64,000 bases of DNA from Burkholderiaceae bacterium (GTDB taxonomy: Bacteria; Pseudomonadota; Gammaproteobacteria; Burkholderiales; Burkholderiaceae_E): the NCBI GenBank assembly GCA_016710525.1, contig JADJVQ010000042.1, forward strand, positions 1 through 64,000, given 5' to 3'. The translations under genes and the position numbers were made by a program. Under the pieces are notes generated by a model. The model was not told where the DNA came from. It searched no databases and saw nothing but the letters and a program-made list of their open reading frames with translations. Of the stretch, positions 1-7,342 are shown in pieces. Within the stretch, counting starts at the first letter, position 1. Every line of letters starts with the position of its first letter.

Positions 1-1
1 G

Positions 2-46
2 AAGCAAGCCGGGTTGAAGAAAGGGATTCCTCCATGGACTATGTAG
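2..46 (+). CDS. hicA: HicA toxin, 3' end only (cut by window edge)
   Basis: Only the last 14 codons are inside the window, reading KQAGLKKGIPPWTM and then TAG. HicA mRNA-interferase toxins commonly end in a KQAGL-type helix, and this frame overlaps the start of a HicB-like reading frame by 13 bases, as in intact hicAB pairs. The catalytic part of HicA lies to the left of the window, so whether the toxin is intact cannot be judged. The call rests on this short tail plus the neighbour. Confidence 0.5.
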   Translation, partial: KQAGLKKGIPPWTM

Positions 47-240
47 TCATCGTCGAGAAGGCGGAGAACTCGTTTGGCGCCTATGTGCCGGACCTTCCCG
101 GCTGCTTATGGCAATAGCCATACGCGCGAGGAATGCGTGCGCTTGATCAAGGACATGTCGCGTTTCCGGCTCTGGAAGAGGCCGCAGCAGGACGGACAGG
201 CCATTTCCCGCGCCATCCCCTCATCAGTCGAACTGGTACG
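34..240 (+). pseudogene. hicB: HicB-family antitoxin, frameshifted remnant
   Basis: The ATG at 34 opens a frame reading MDYVVIVEKAENSFGAYVPD followed by LPGC, the classic HicB partial RNase-H-like N-terminus. It stops at 115-117 just after LPGC. The rest of the family pattern continues in the next frame, from about 120 (TREECVRLIKD, then PSSVELV near 235), which matches the HicB helix and C-terminal SSVEYV-type strand. A single-base shift around 110-120 therefore breaks the gene. HicB would normally neutralise HicA and repress the operon. The 3' boundary is approximate. Confidence 0.6.
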
Positions 241-437
241 TCCAAGCCTGTTTTGCTTGGGCTTCCCCGCGTCATCCCCGGGTTCCGGGTGGTCATCGGC
301 CGCGCAGAAACGCATCGACTCTTAGGATTTAAGACTGACTCGGCTACGCGGATGCGTAACAAAAGACTAGACAGGAAGGCTGACGGCCTGAGCTGTCCCA
401 AGGCCAACGTCCATTTCGTGGTTCGCGGTGTGGTTCG

Positions 438-560
438 GCGCGGCCTGAGGCCGATGCTGAGAACGAAATCATCCCATTTCGCTTTGCGATTCAAGTCCAG
501 GACGTGCTGGAATGGTTCAAGGCGCAGGGGGCCTGGAGGACGCTGATTGCCGGTGTCAGC
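438..560 (+). pseudogene. BrnA/CopG-like antitoxin C-terminal fragment
   Basis: One frame reads RPEADAENEIIPFRF and then VQDVLEWFKAQGAWRTLI. This resembles the C-terminal ribbon-helix-helix segment of BrnA-type antitoxins (an R-P-K-A stretch, then a 'DVLEWFKAQG.G..TRIN' helix). No start codon, N-terminus or BrnT partner is visible, and the frame runs on to a stop near 621 without further similarity. It is probably a relic of a second toxin-antitoxin module. The alternative is a chance match over about 25 residues. Confidence 0.35.
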
Positions 561-1356
561 GAGACTGGGAGCCGCGGCCAGAAACAACTGCGCCGATGCT
601 GTCGACGCCAACCTGACCGATAAGCGCTGCCTCACCCGGCTGACTTTGCGGTGAGCCATCGCTGGATGACTGACTCCAGGCGCCGGGCATTTCAAGAATC
701 AGGTAAACGGATCCTCGCGAACCTACGTCGTGTGCATTATTAGAAGTGTGCGTCGGCTACTTCTGCTTTCCGCAGCGGCCGGTGCCATTGGTCGTTCGGA
801 CACGCCCCACCAGCCAGACAAAACCGGCCAGACCCGATGCCGGTAGCAAACTAGCAAATCACCTGACCCATCCACAAGAGCTACCATCAGAGGGGCATCG
901 GCACACGCTTGGCGCTGCTGAGCGACGCCATCCGGCGCGCGCCCAGGCGACCGAAATGTCGCTCAAGTCTGCCCCGCTGGTGCGCCCTATCAGAACCGCC
1001 TCGGCGGTTTGCCGCTCTCGGGCGCTCCACGGGTCGCAGTTAAAGCCCGCGGCGCAGTGTCTGATGCTCCGAATCCGTACCCAGGGCTCTCAGACCGGGA
1101 GCCAGGCGCTGGCCGAAGCGCCAGACGCTCGAGCATCCGCGTTCGATCGCCGTCGGCGCCGCTTTGCCCCGGCCATGCCGCATTTCTCCACCCGCGGCCG
1201 CAGCACCACCACTTCCGAACGCCCAGGTCGACGGGTCCATCATCACAGAATCCGCGACAATCCTTGGACGAAACCACTTCTCCAGCGCAGCCAGCTCGAA
1301 CCGGTTGGTCTCGAATTGACGCATCAGGAATCGGTAGATCTGCTGCTGTGTCGCGT
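561..1356. other. Gene-free degenerate stretch
   Basis: No convincing gene was found on either strand. Open frames here have no family motif and no plausible ribosome-binding site. A minus-strand frame from about 1360 down to 1240 (starting NATQQQIYRFLMRQFETNRF) has natural-looking composition and may be a fragment of an unknown gene. It runs into the duplicated SDR 3' tail at 1181-1236. The stretch looks like eroded accessory DNA between toxin-antitoxin relics. Confidence 0.5.
1181..1236 (-). repeat. Second copy of an SDR gene 3' tail
   Basis: About 55 bases are repeated in the same orientation at 1795-1850, where they encode the last residues of the SDR pseudogene (STWAFEVVLRPWVEKW). The copy at 1181-1236 keeps most of the sequence but has about 4 extra bases after the 'ACCTGGGCGTTCG' stretch, so it no longer encodes the tail. 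Its 5' side joins unrelated sequence. A partial duplication or a rearrangement scar are both possible. Confidence 0.65.
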
Positions 1357-1461
1357 TCACACGCGTCCGCGGATATCTCGCAGACCGGCATCGCCACCAA
1401 ACTGATCGATCATGATCTGGTGGATCTCGGCCACCTCAGCCACCGTCAGGTAGACGGTCAT
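1357..1461 (-). pseudogene. doc: Doc (death-on-curing) toxin, truncated N-terminal fragment
   Basis: The ATG at 1461 starts MTVYLTVAEVAEIHQIMIDQ and continues FGGDAGLRD before a stop at 1357. The segment 'YLTVAEV..IH......GG..GLRD' is the standard start of Doc/Fic-type toxins, which are about 125 residues long and carry the Fic AMP/phosphate-transfer motif further on. Here the protein ends after 34 residues, before that motif, so it should be inactive. It lies 21 bases downstream of a ribbon-helix-helix antitoxin, the usual order for this module. Confidence 0.6.
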
Positions 1462-1482
1462 GCGCGCTACCGGCCAGTTGCT

Positions 1483-1699
1483 TTACAGCCACTCACGTTC
1501 GCGCAGCGTGCGAACGAGCGCGGTCTTGACCGGCGGCCGCATATGGCCACTCCGCTTCTTATCGACATAGTCGCAGCGCTTCTTCCACCAGCGCCTGGAG
1601 TTGCCTGCCCTCGGCTTTGGCGATGGCTTTCAGGTCTTCCAGCAGGCGTGGATCCACTTGCGATGCGAACTTCACTCGGCGGATTTCGTCAGTGGCCAT
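1483..1699 (-). pseudogene. Ribbon-helix-helix antitoxin, frameshifted
   Basis: The ATG at 1699, preceded by a GGAG ribosome-binding site, reads MATDEIRRVKFASQVDPRLL and then EDLKAIAKAEGRQLQALVEEALR, a typical RHH antitoxin that binds DNA through the first strand and helices. The frame stops at 1559, but the expected continuation (DYVDKKRSGH..., stop at 1483) is in the next frame, so a small indel near 1570 broke the gene. Paired with the truncated doc gene downstream, it is a dead toxin-antitoxin operon. Confidence 0.6.
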
Positions 1700-1790
1700 C
1701 GCACTCCCTTTCGACAGACGTTCTTGATACGTCTTGATCGATCATGATGCCGCGAAGCCCCTGTTCAGTCGCAACGGACTGCCCGGCGCA

Positions 1791-2592
1791 TCACCATTTC
1801 TCCACCCACGGCCGCAGCACCACCTCGAACGCCCAAGTCGACCGATGCTGGCGATGCAACTGCATACGTCTCCGCAATGCGGTCCGGGTCGGCCATGTTG
1901 TCGTCGACGGTCGTTCCGGCCCGCTGATGCGCGCGAGTGCCGTCTTCCTGCATCCGGCCGATGGCCGCATCGATCGGCACGTTGACCACATGAATGCCCT
2001 GGGGCATCAGTTCCCTCGCCATGCTCTGCGCCAGGCCCGTCTTGGCATGGCACGCCATGGCGAAGGCGCCGCTCGATGGGAAGCCCTTGAGCGCGGCGCT
2101 GGCGTTGGTGAAGACGATCGTTCCCCGCGCACCGTTGGCGTTCGGTGCTGTCGCGCATCAGGCGGGCCGCCTGCTGGCCGACCAGGAACGCGCTGAACGC
2201 GGAATTGCGCAGCGTCTCCAGCACCATGGCCGGATCGGCTTCACCCACGCCTTTGCGAAAGATGCCGGGCACGCGCCATCGATGTTGTGCACGACGAGAG
2301 ACGGCACCCCGAGGTCGCGAACCACGTTCTGGAACAGCCGCTCGACGTCCGCCGGCTCGCTCGCATCGCACCCGTAGCGGCGCACGCCGTGTTCGGTTTC
2401 GAGCGCGAGCAGTACCGGCTTGTCCGGCGTTCGGGCCGCGACGGCGACGCGCATGCCGCTTTGTGCGAAGAGCCTGGCGCAGCTCGAACTGATTCCGGGG
2501 CCGCCGCCAACAATCAGGGCGACTTCTTGCACCCCCGATGGCGGAGCAGCGCTGTCGGTTGTCGTCGCTGTTTTGGAACGAGTTTCGGGCAT
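1791..2592 (-). pseudogene. SDR-family oxidoreductase with several frameshifts
   Basis: From the ATG at 2592 one frame gives VALIVGGGPGISSSCARLFA, the NAD(P)-binding glycine motif of short-chain dehydrogenases. The similarity then moves to another frame (GEADPAMVLETLRNSAFSAF near 2230), to a third (AFAMACHAKTGLAQSMAREL near 2050) and again at the 3' end (HRSTWAFEVVLRPWVEKW, stop at 1791). Together these make one SDR of about 265 residues split by at least three single-base shifts. The C-terminal 'HRSxWxFEVxLRPW' signature fits a specific SDR subgroup. No full-length product is expected unless the shifts are sequencing errors. Confidence 0.7.
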
Positions 2593-2732
2593 GGCGGGAC
2601 CGTGCTTGAAGCGAGGGGAACAAGCAGTCTAGCAGTGCGGGGCCAGCGCACTGGGATGCGGCGAACGCCCGGGAGAAGGCGCATTGCGCGGGTGAACATC
2701 GCAGCCGCTCCGGGGCGTTCGAACGGGGTCGA

Positions 2733-3716
2733 CTACTCCGCCTGGATCCCGATCTCTTTCGCCATCGACTGGTACAGCCGGGTCTCGCCTTCGAAGAACC
2801 GGTCCAGTTCCGCCAGCGTCATCACCGGCGCCGGATCGCTGCCGGTCGCGGCAATGGCCGCCTGGAAGGGCGCCTCCTGGCAGACCGTCGTCAATACCTT
2901 GTTCAATCGCGTGGCGTCTTCTTCGCGCAGCGTGCGCGCCACGAACACCGCCGACCAGGTGCCATGCACGAAATCCGCGAGGCCCGCATTGGCCTTGGAG
3001 ATCGGCAGGGCGGCGGGCAGCTTGTCGGAGATCACCGCGCTGGTGGTGCCGAACACCTTCAGCCGGCCATTGACGATCAGGTCGCGGGCCGAGCTCTGCG
3101 GCACGAAGGCCACGTCGATCTGGCTGCCGATCAGGTCCTGAATGACCGGCGGCACGCCCTTGTAGGGCACCTGCGTGAGCGGAATGCCCGCCTTGCGCGC
3201 GAGCCGCTCGCCCAGCAGATGGATCATCGAGCCATTGCCGATGTGCCCATGGCTCAGCGGCTTGCCGCTGCGGCTGCGGGCCAGCGCGAGCAGTTCGCCG
3301 AAGTTGCTGGCCGGCAGGTCCGGACGGCCCACCAGCACATAGGGCCCGCGGTTGATCAGCAGCACCGGGCGCAGGTTCTCGCTGGTGTAACGGGCTCCCT
3401 TGACTGACAGCGGCGTGAGGATCGATTCGGTCTGCGACGCGATTAGCAGCATCGGCGTGCCGGCGGGCGCCGCCAGCAGCTTGTTCACACCCAGCGATCC
3501 GCCCGCGCCGGGCATGTTCTCCACCAGCACCGCCTGGCCGAGCTCGCGCTGCACGCCGGGTTGCAGCCGCCGCGCATGGCCGTCGGTGGGATTGCCGGCC
3601 GGCTGCGGCACGATGAAGCTCAGCGGCGGGCCGGAGGGCGATTGCGCGCGCAATTCGCCCGCATGAAGTAGGCCCAGGGCGATCGTGGAAGCCAGCAGCC
3701 GGCGACGGTCATTCAT
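2733..3716 (-). CDS. Tripartite tricarboxylate (TTT) transporter receptor, Bug/TctC family
   Basis: A 327-residue periplasmic solute-binding protein. The chosen ATG at 3716 follows an AGGAAAA ribosome-binding site and begins MNDRRRLLAST, a short signal peptide cleaved near LRAQS. Family features are FIVPQPAGNPTDG near residue 30, NMPGAGGSLGVNKL, and the 'HLLGERLARKAGIPLTQVPY' segment around residue 165. Bug proteins capture carboxylates and usually work with TctAB membrane proteins, but none is encoded here; orphan Bug genes are common in Burkholderiales. The substrate cannot be read from sequence. The NPTD replaces the more usual GGPTD loop. Confidence 0.85.
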   Translation of the reverse strand: MNDRRRLLASTIALGLLHAGELRAQSPSGPPLSFIVPQPAGNPTDGHARRLQPGVQRELGQAVLVENMPGAGGSLGVNKLLAAPAGTPMLLIASQTESILTPLSVKGARYTSENLRPVLLINRGPYVLVGRPDLPASNFGELLALARSRSGKPLSHGHIGNGSMIHLLGERLARKAGIPLTQVPYKGVPPVIQDLIGSQIDVAFVPQSSARDLIVNGRLKVFGTTSAVISDKLPAALPISKANAGLADFVHGTWSAVFVARTLREEDATRLNKVLTTVCQEAPFQAAIAATGSDPAPVMTLAELDRFFEGETRLYQSMAKEIGIQAE

Positions 3717-3780
3717 GCGTTTTCCTGGTGTTGTTCGAGCGGGGCCTGGCCCGCACAAGGCGGGCCGCGATGTTAGAGGT

Positions 3781-4386
3781 CTACTGCTGGGACTTGATGA
3801 ACGCGGGATGCGTCTCCAGACGCGCCAGATAGGCGTTCACGTTGGGGTAGTTCGCGGGCGTCAGCACGCCGAAGCGGCGCGCCAGGAAGACCGGTAGCCC
3901 ATCATGATGTCGCCGCCGTGAAGCCGCTGTCCAGCAGGTAGCGTCCTCCGGGCACCGCTGCCTCGAGCGCGTCGAGGCACACCTGCGTGCGCAGCTTGGC
4001 GTCCTCGACCACCGCCGGGATGCGCTGCGCTTCGGGCCGAACCACCGGGTGCTGCGCGATGTCGCCCAGCGGCCGCGCGAAGGTGGCCTCGGCGAACCAG
4101 CTCCACTGCAGGTACAGGCCACTCTCGGGCGTGCCCGGCGCCGGCCGCAGCCGGCCTTTGCCGTAACACTCGAGCAGGTATTCGACGATGGCGCCGGACT
4201 CGAACATCGAGAACTCGCCGTCGTGGATGGCCGGCACCTTGCCGGTCGGCTGATGCGGCGCCACTCGGGCTTGGCGCGACCGGAGGCGGAATCGACGGGG
4301 GCGAGCTCGTAGGGCAGGGCGAGCTCTTCGCACAGCCAGATGAGGCGCATCGAACGGGTGCCTTTGGCGTGATGGATGCGGATCAT
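3781..4386 (-). pseudogene. Glutathione S-transferase, frameshifted
   Basis: The ATG at 4386 begins MIRIHHAKGTRSMRLIWLCE, the thioredoxin-fold start of a bacterial GST, but after KPEWRRI the similarity continues in another frame (PTGKVPAIHDGEFSMFESGA, then IVEYLLECYGKG). A third frame carries GDIMMGY, and the C-terminus (LTPANYPNVNAYLARLETHP, stop at 3781) is back in the first frame. Three single-base losses near 4258, 3912 and 3893 would explain this. Length and order are otherwise normal for a GST of about 205 residues. It could be a real pseudogene or a sequencing problem. Confidence 0.7.
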
Positions 4387-4730
4387 GATCGGTCGGCGCC
4401 TGTGATTGCGGATTGGCTTGCCAGTATATCGGCGACCTCACGACCGCACGGGTGGACGCGCTTTCCATTTCCCGCGCACCCGCATACCTCGCACACCCGC
4501 CCATTGCCTTCTCCTCGCCATATCGGTCATTGAGGTTAGTCCGTTGGATCTGTTGACATCACTGGTATGTGTTGTCATTCTTTCCAACATGAAGGCCGTT
4601 GAGCCTGCGCGCAGGCGGGGGCGGGGCGAACATCGTTCGCGGAGTGGCTCTTTGGCAATTGCCGCGCTCGGTCCCGGCGTCGGCCCACCGCTTGACCGAC
4701 TTGCCTGTGTTGCCTGGGGAATCTGTGTGA
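4387..4730. other. Gene-free stretch
   Basis: No supported gene is seen between the GST and the TumE remnant. Short frames here lack family motifs. A TTGACA hexamer at 4553-4558 is present, but no convincing -10 box lies at the right distance. Confidence 0.4.
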
Positions 4731-4856
4731 TCTAGACATGAGACGGAAGGCGACCACCGTCACTACGCAGGGACCGAATCTGCATACCCATTCGAACTCG
4801 ACAAGTTGATCGCTGATTCACTCGACAATCGCCAGGTGGATGGCCGAGAACCGTGA
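4731..4856 (+). pseudogene. TumE-type toxin, C-terminal remnant
   Basis: The frame ending at 4856 reads HETEGDHRHYAGTESAYPFE and then LDKLIADSLDN. This matches the C-terminus of TumE-family toxins, where 'GKGDHRHxxGxExxYxFxxxxxLxADFxxD' is typical. A stop at 4728-4730 and the lack of any N-terminal similarity upstream show that at least half of the toxin is gone. It directly overlaps the antitoxin-like gene that follows, as in intact TumE/TumA pairs. Confidence 0.5.
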
Positions 4857-5179
4857 CCGGAAGTCCGCGAGCCTGCGGCGACGGACGATTGCGAGCGGGG
4901 CACCGGGAAGGCAAGGGAGTCCTTCGCATCGCTTTCGCCACGCCGGAGTTGCTTTGGAAGGTGCTGAACGCCAAACGCTGGGAATTGCTCAAGGTCCTGT
5001 GCGGCGCCGGGCCAGTCTCGATCAGGGAGGCCGCCAGGCGTGTCGGCAGGGACGTCAAGGCCGTTCATGGCGATGTCACGGCGCTGTTGAACGCTGGAAT
5101 CCTGGATCGCGCTGAAGGCGGAGGAATCGAGTTCCCGTTCGATGCGGTGAAGGTCGAGTTCGTGTTGCAGGCTGCGTGA
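4853..5179 (+). CDS. TumA-like HTH antitoxin/regulator
   Basis: A 108-residue protein whose GTG start at 4853 overlaps the preceding stop codon (GTGA). Residues from about 35 read PELLWKVLNAKRWELLKVLC, followed by a winged helix with PVSIREAARRVGRDVKAVHG and DVTALLNAGILDR. This is the MarR-like HTH of TumA antitoxins, which partner TumE toxins. The C-terminal end (VKVEFVLQAA) also fits. The first 30 residues are rich in Arg/Gly and do not look like the family, so the N-terminus may be scrambled or the true start may lie further in. With its toxin truncated, it is probably an orphan antitoxin or regulator. Confidence 0.6.
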   Translation: MTGSPRACGDGRLRAGHREGKGVLRIAFATPELLWKVLNAKRWELLKVLCGAGPVSIREAARRVGRDVKAVHGDVTALLNAGILDRAEGGGIEFPFDAVKVEFVLQAA

Positions 5180-5196
5180 ACCTTGGTGTCGTGCGG

Positions 5197-5742
5197 CTAT
5201 GGCGACGACAGCCGGGCCCGGGCAGCGCCCAGGATGCGCCCGGATAATTCCTGATCGTCGACAGCGCGCGCCAGAATAAGCGCGCCGACCATGGTCGCGA
5301 CGATGGCCAGCGCCTCATCCTCGGGCCGGGCGCCCCCCGGTGCGAGGCCGGCGATCTTCTTCCCCATCCCTCGAATGGCGTCGGTGAAACGGTGCCGGAT
5401 CGTGGCGCCCTGGCGCGGCATTTCGCCTGCCAGGGCCGCGATGACGCAGCCATCGCCCAGCCCCTCGCGATGGTCTGCCGACAGATACCGGGCCATGTAG
5501 TCGTCCAGGGTCCTTGCATCGCGCATCCGTGCCGACGACGTCGTCAGGGCGTGAACCAAGGCTTCGGCGGCCAGGCGTTCCTTCGATCCGAACTGGCTGT
5601 ACAGGCTGCCGTGCGTCAGGCCGGCGGCCTCGGTCAGGGCGTCGACGCCCACGCCGGAGAGGCCGCGCTCGCGGAACAGCCGGGCGGCCGCCTCCAGGAT
5701 GCGTTCGCGGTTCTCGGCTGATTTTTCCTTCGACACGCGCAT
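5197..5742 (-). CDS. TetR/AcrR-family transcriptional repressor
   Basis: A 181-residue TetR regulator. The start was set at the ATG at 5742 (MRVSKEKSAENRERILEAAA), because upstream codons run into the palindromic promoter region. The N-terminal HTH reads LFRERGLSGVGVDALTEAAG and LTHGSLYSQFGSKERLAAEA, the canonical TetR DNA-binding domain. The rest is an all-helical ligand domain with CVIAALAGEMPRQG, typical of the YcdC/AcrR-like subgroup with a Cys near residue 105. It is divergent from an MFS exporter and shares a control region with nested inverted repeats, so it very likely represses that transporter and itself until a toxic ligand binds. Confidence 0.9.
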   Translation of the reverse strand: MRVSKEKSAENRERILEAAARLFRERGLSGVGVDALTEAAGLTHGSLYSQFGSKERLAAEALVHALTTSSARMRDARTLDDYMARYLSADHREGLGDGCVIAALAGEMPRQGATIRHRFTDAIRGMGKKIAGLAPGGARPEDEALAIVATMVGALILARAVDDQELSGRILGAARARLSSP

Positions 5743-5775
5743 GGCTTCACCTGGTCGATTGGGCAGGAGCCGATT

Positions 5776-5807
5776 TTGACATTTTTGATGACGAGCGCCA
5801 CTATAAC
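5776..5807 (+). promoter_or_regulatory. Sigma70-type promoter of the MFS gene
   Basis: A perfect TTGACA -35 hexamer at 5776-5781 is followed by ACTATA/TATAAC at 5800-5807, an 18-20 base spacing depending on which -10 register is used. This is one of the few consensus-like promoters in an otherwise GC-rich window. It reads towards the MFS gene. The operator-like palindromes begin inside its spacer and extend past the predicted transcription start. Confidence 0.6.
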
Positions 5808-5835
5808 TGCTATTGATGGCGCTAGTCATCAATAG
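5787..5835. promoter_or_regulatory. Nested inverted repeats, probable TetR operator
   Basis: Two interlocked palindromes are present. The outer pair is GATGACGAGCGCCA at 5787-5800 against TGGCGCTAGTCATC at 5817-5830 (13 of 14 positions complementary). The inner pair is CTATTGATG at 5810-5818 against CATCAATAG at 5827-5835, perfect over 9 bases with an 8-base spacer. They overlap the promoter spacer and the predicted transcript start, and lie between the divergent TetR and MFS genes. This is where a TetR dimer, or two, would block transcription. Confidence 0.7.
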
Positions 5836-5860
5836 AGTAGTCCGACAAGGGGAAGCGACG

Positions 5861-7222
5861 TTGAGCGAACCAGCAAAGCCGAATCAGGTCCTGGCCATCG
5901 TGTGTGCCGGGATCGTGCTGGCCAATCTCGACCTGTTCATCGTCAACGTCGCGCTGCCGAACATCGCGCAGGAGTTCGATGAGCCGAACCTGGGCAATCT
6001 GTCCTGGATCCTGAACGGCTACGCCATCGTCTATGCGGCCTTGCTGGTGCTGTTCGGCAGGCTGGCCGAGCGCTACCCCCGAAACACCAGCTTCCTGGCG
6101 GGCATTGCCGTGTTCACCGCCGCGTCGGCCGCGTGCGCGCTCGCCAACAGCGTCCCGGCGCTGGTCGCCTTCCGCCTTTTGCAGGCGGCCGGGGCGGCAT
6201 TGCTCACGCCGACCTCATTGGGGCTGATCCTCGCGACCTTCCCGCCCGAGCGCCGGGCCGGTGCCGTGCGCACCTGGGCTGCGGTCGGCGGGTTTGCCGC
6301 CGCGCTGGGGCCTCTGGTGGGCGGATTGCTGGTCACGGCCAGCTGGCGATGGATTTTCCTGGTCAACGTGCCGATCGGCCTGATCGCCCTGTGGGTGGGC
6401 TGGATCAAGCTCCCGCGGGTGCCCGGTCATGAGGTGCCGGCGCCGAGTTACTGGGCCGCCTTGCTGGTGACCGTCGGCATCGGCGCGCTGACCTTCGGGA
6501 TCGTGAAATTGAACGACGGGGGCGCGGGCGCGGCGACGGCTGCGTCGAGCTTCGCGGCAGCGGCGGTGACGCTGGCGCTGTTCGTCGCGCACTGCCTGCG
6601 TTCGGACAATCCCTTCGTGAATCCTGCGCTGTTCCGGATCCGGGATTTCACCCGGGCGACCTTGACCATTGCGCCGTTCTCGACCGCGTTCGGGGGATTT
6701 CTGCTCTCGCTGGTGCTGTGGGAGGAGAGCGTCTGGCATTGGCCCGCCATGAAGATCGGGCTGGCCATCGCGCCGGGCCCCTTCATGGTTCCGGTGACAT
6801 CGCTGCTGCTGGCCGGGCCATTGATCGCCCGTTTCGGGGCCGAGGCGGTCGTGGCGATCGGCCTGGGCGTTTTCGCGGCAGGTGTGCTCGTCTGGGCGCT
6901 GCTGGCGGGGCCGCAGCCCGAACTGTGGTTCGCGGTGCTGTGCGTGATCCCCTCGGGCATCGGGGTCGGCCTGACGCTGCCCACGCTGATGGGGGTCGGC
7001 ACGTCCGCGCTGCCGTCGTCGTCGTTTGCGACCGGGTCTGCGGTGATCAACATGGTTCGTCAGATCGGGTTCGCCGTCGGCGTCGCCCTGTTCGTGGCCA
7101 TCGTCGGGACACCCGAATCGGTGGAGGCGCGCGCGGCGGCGTTTCGCCTTGCGTGGTGGGTGATGGCGGCCATCACCGCGATCGGGCTGATTCCGCTGTT
7201 CGTGCTTCGGCGCAAGGCGTAG
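5861..7222 (+). CDS. MFS drug-efflux transporter, DHA2 (EmrB/QacA) type
   Basis: A 453-residue inner-membrane exporter of the 14-helix DHA2 type, driven by proton exchange. The start is taken as TTG at 5861, which follows an AGGGGAAG ribosome-binding site. ATG codons at 5813-5816 lie inside the operator palindrome and are unlikely to be used. Family features are ANLDLFIVNVALPNIAQEF (helix 1, motif D1), LSWILNGYAIVYAALLVLFG, GRLAERYPRN (motif A) near residue 70, and LGPLVGGLLVTASWRWIFLV (motif C and helix 5). The divergent TetR repressor suggests inducible resistance to a toxic compound. The substrate is unknown. Confidence 0.88.
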   Translation: MSEPAKPNQVLAIVCAGIVLANLDLFIVNVALPNIAQEFDEPNLGNLSWILNGYAIVYAALLVLFGRLAERYPRNTSFLAGIAVFTAASAACALANSVPALVAFRLLQAAGAALLTPTSLGLILATFPPERRAGAVRTWAAVGGFAAALGPLVGGLLVTASWRWIFLVNVPIGLIALWVGWIKLPRVPGHEVPAPSYWAALLVTVGIGALTFGIVKLNDGGAGAATAASSFAAAAVTLALFVAHCLRSDNPFVNPALFRIRDFTRATLTIAPFSTAFGGFLLSLVLWEESVWHWPAMKIGLAIAPGPFMVPVTSLLLAGPLIARFGAEAVVAIGLGVFAAGVLVWALLAGPQPELWFAVLCVIPSGIGVGLTLPTLMGVGTSALPSSSFATGSAVINMVRQIGFAVGVALFVAIVGTPESVEARAAAFRLAWWVMAAITAIGLIPLFVLRRKA

Positions 7223-7342
7223 CCCGGGGCGCACCAGGTGGCCGATGAGCGCCATCGCGAATCCGGTCCGTGTCACCTGGGGGTTTCTGGCGCGCCGGCC
7301 CACTCTTGTCATATGCTAAGTCGACCTACGGAGGAGACACAC

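Noticed and set aside
1..5200. Prophage or insertion sequence as the source of the decayed region.
   Set aside because: No transposase, integrase, tRNA-end or clear terminal inverted repeats were seen; only toxin-antitoxin relics support an accessory origin.
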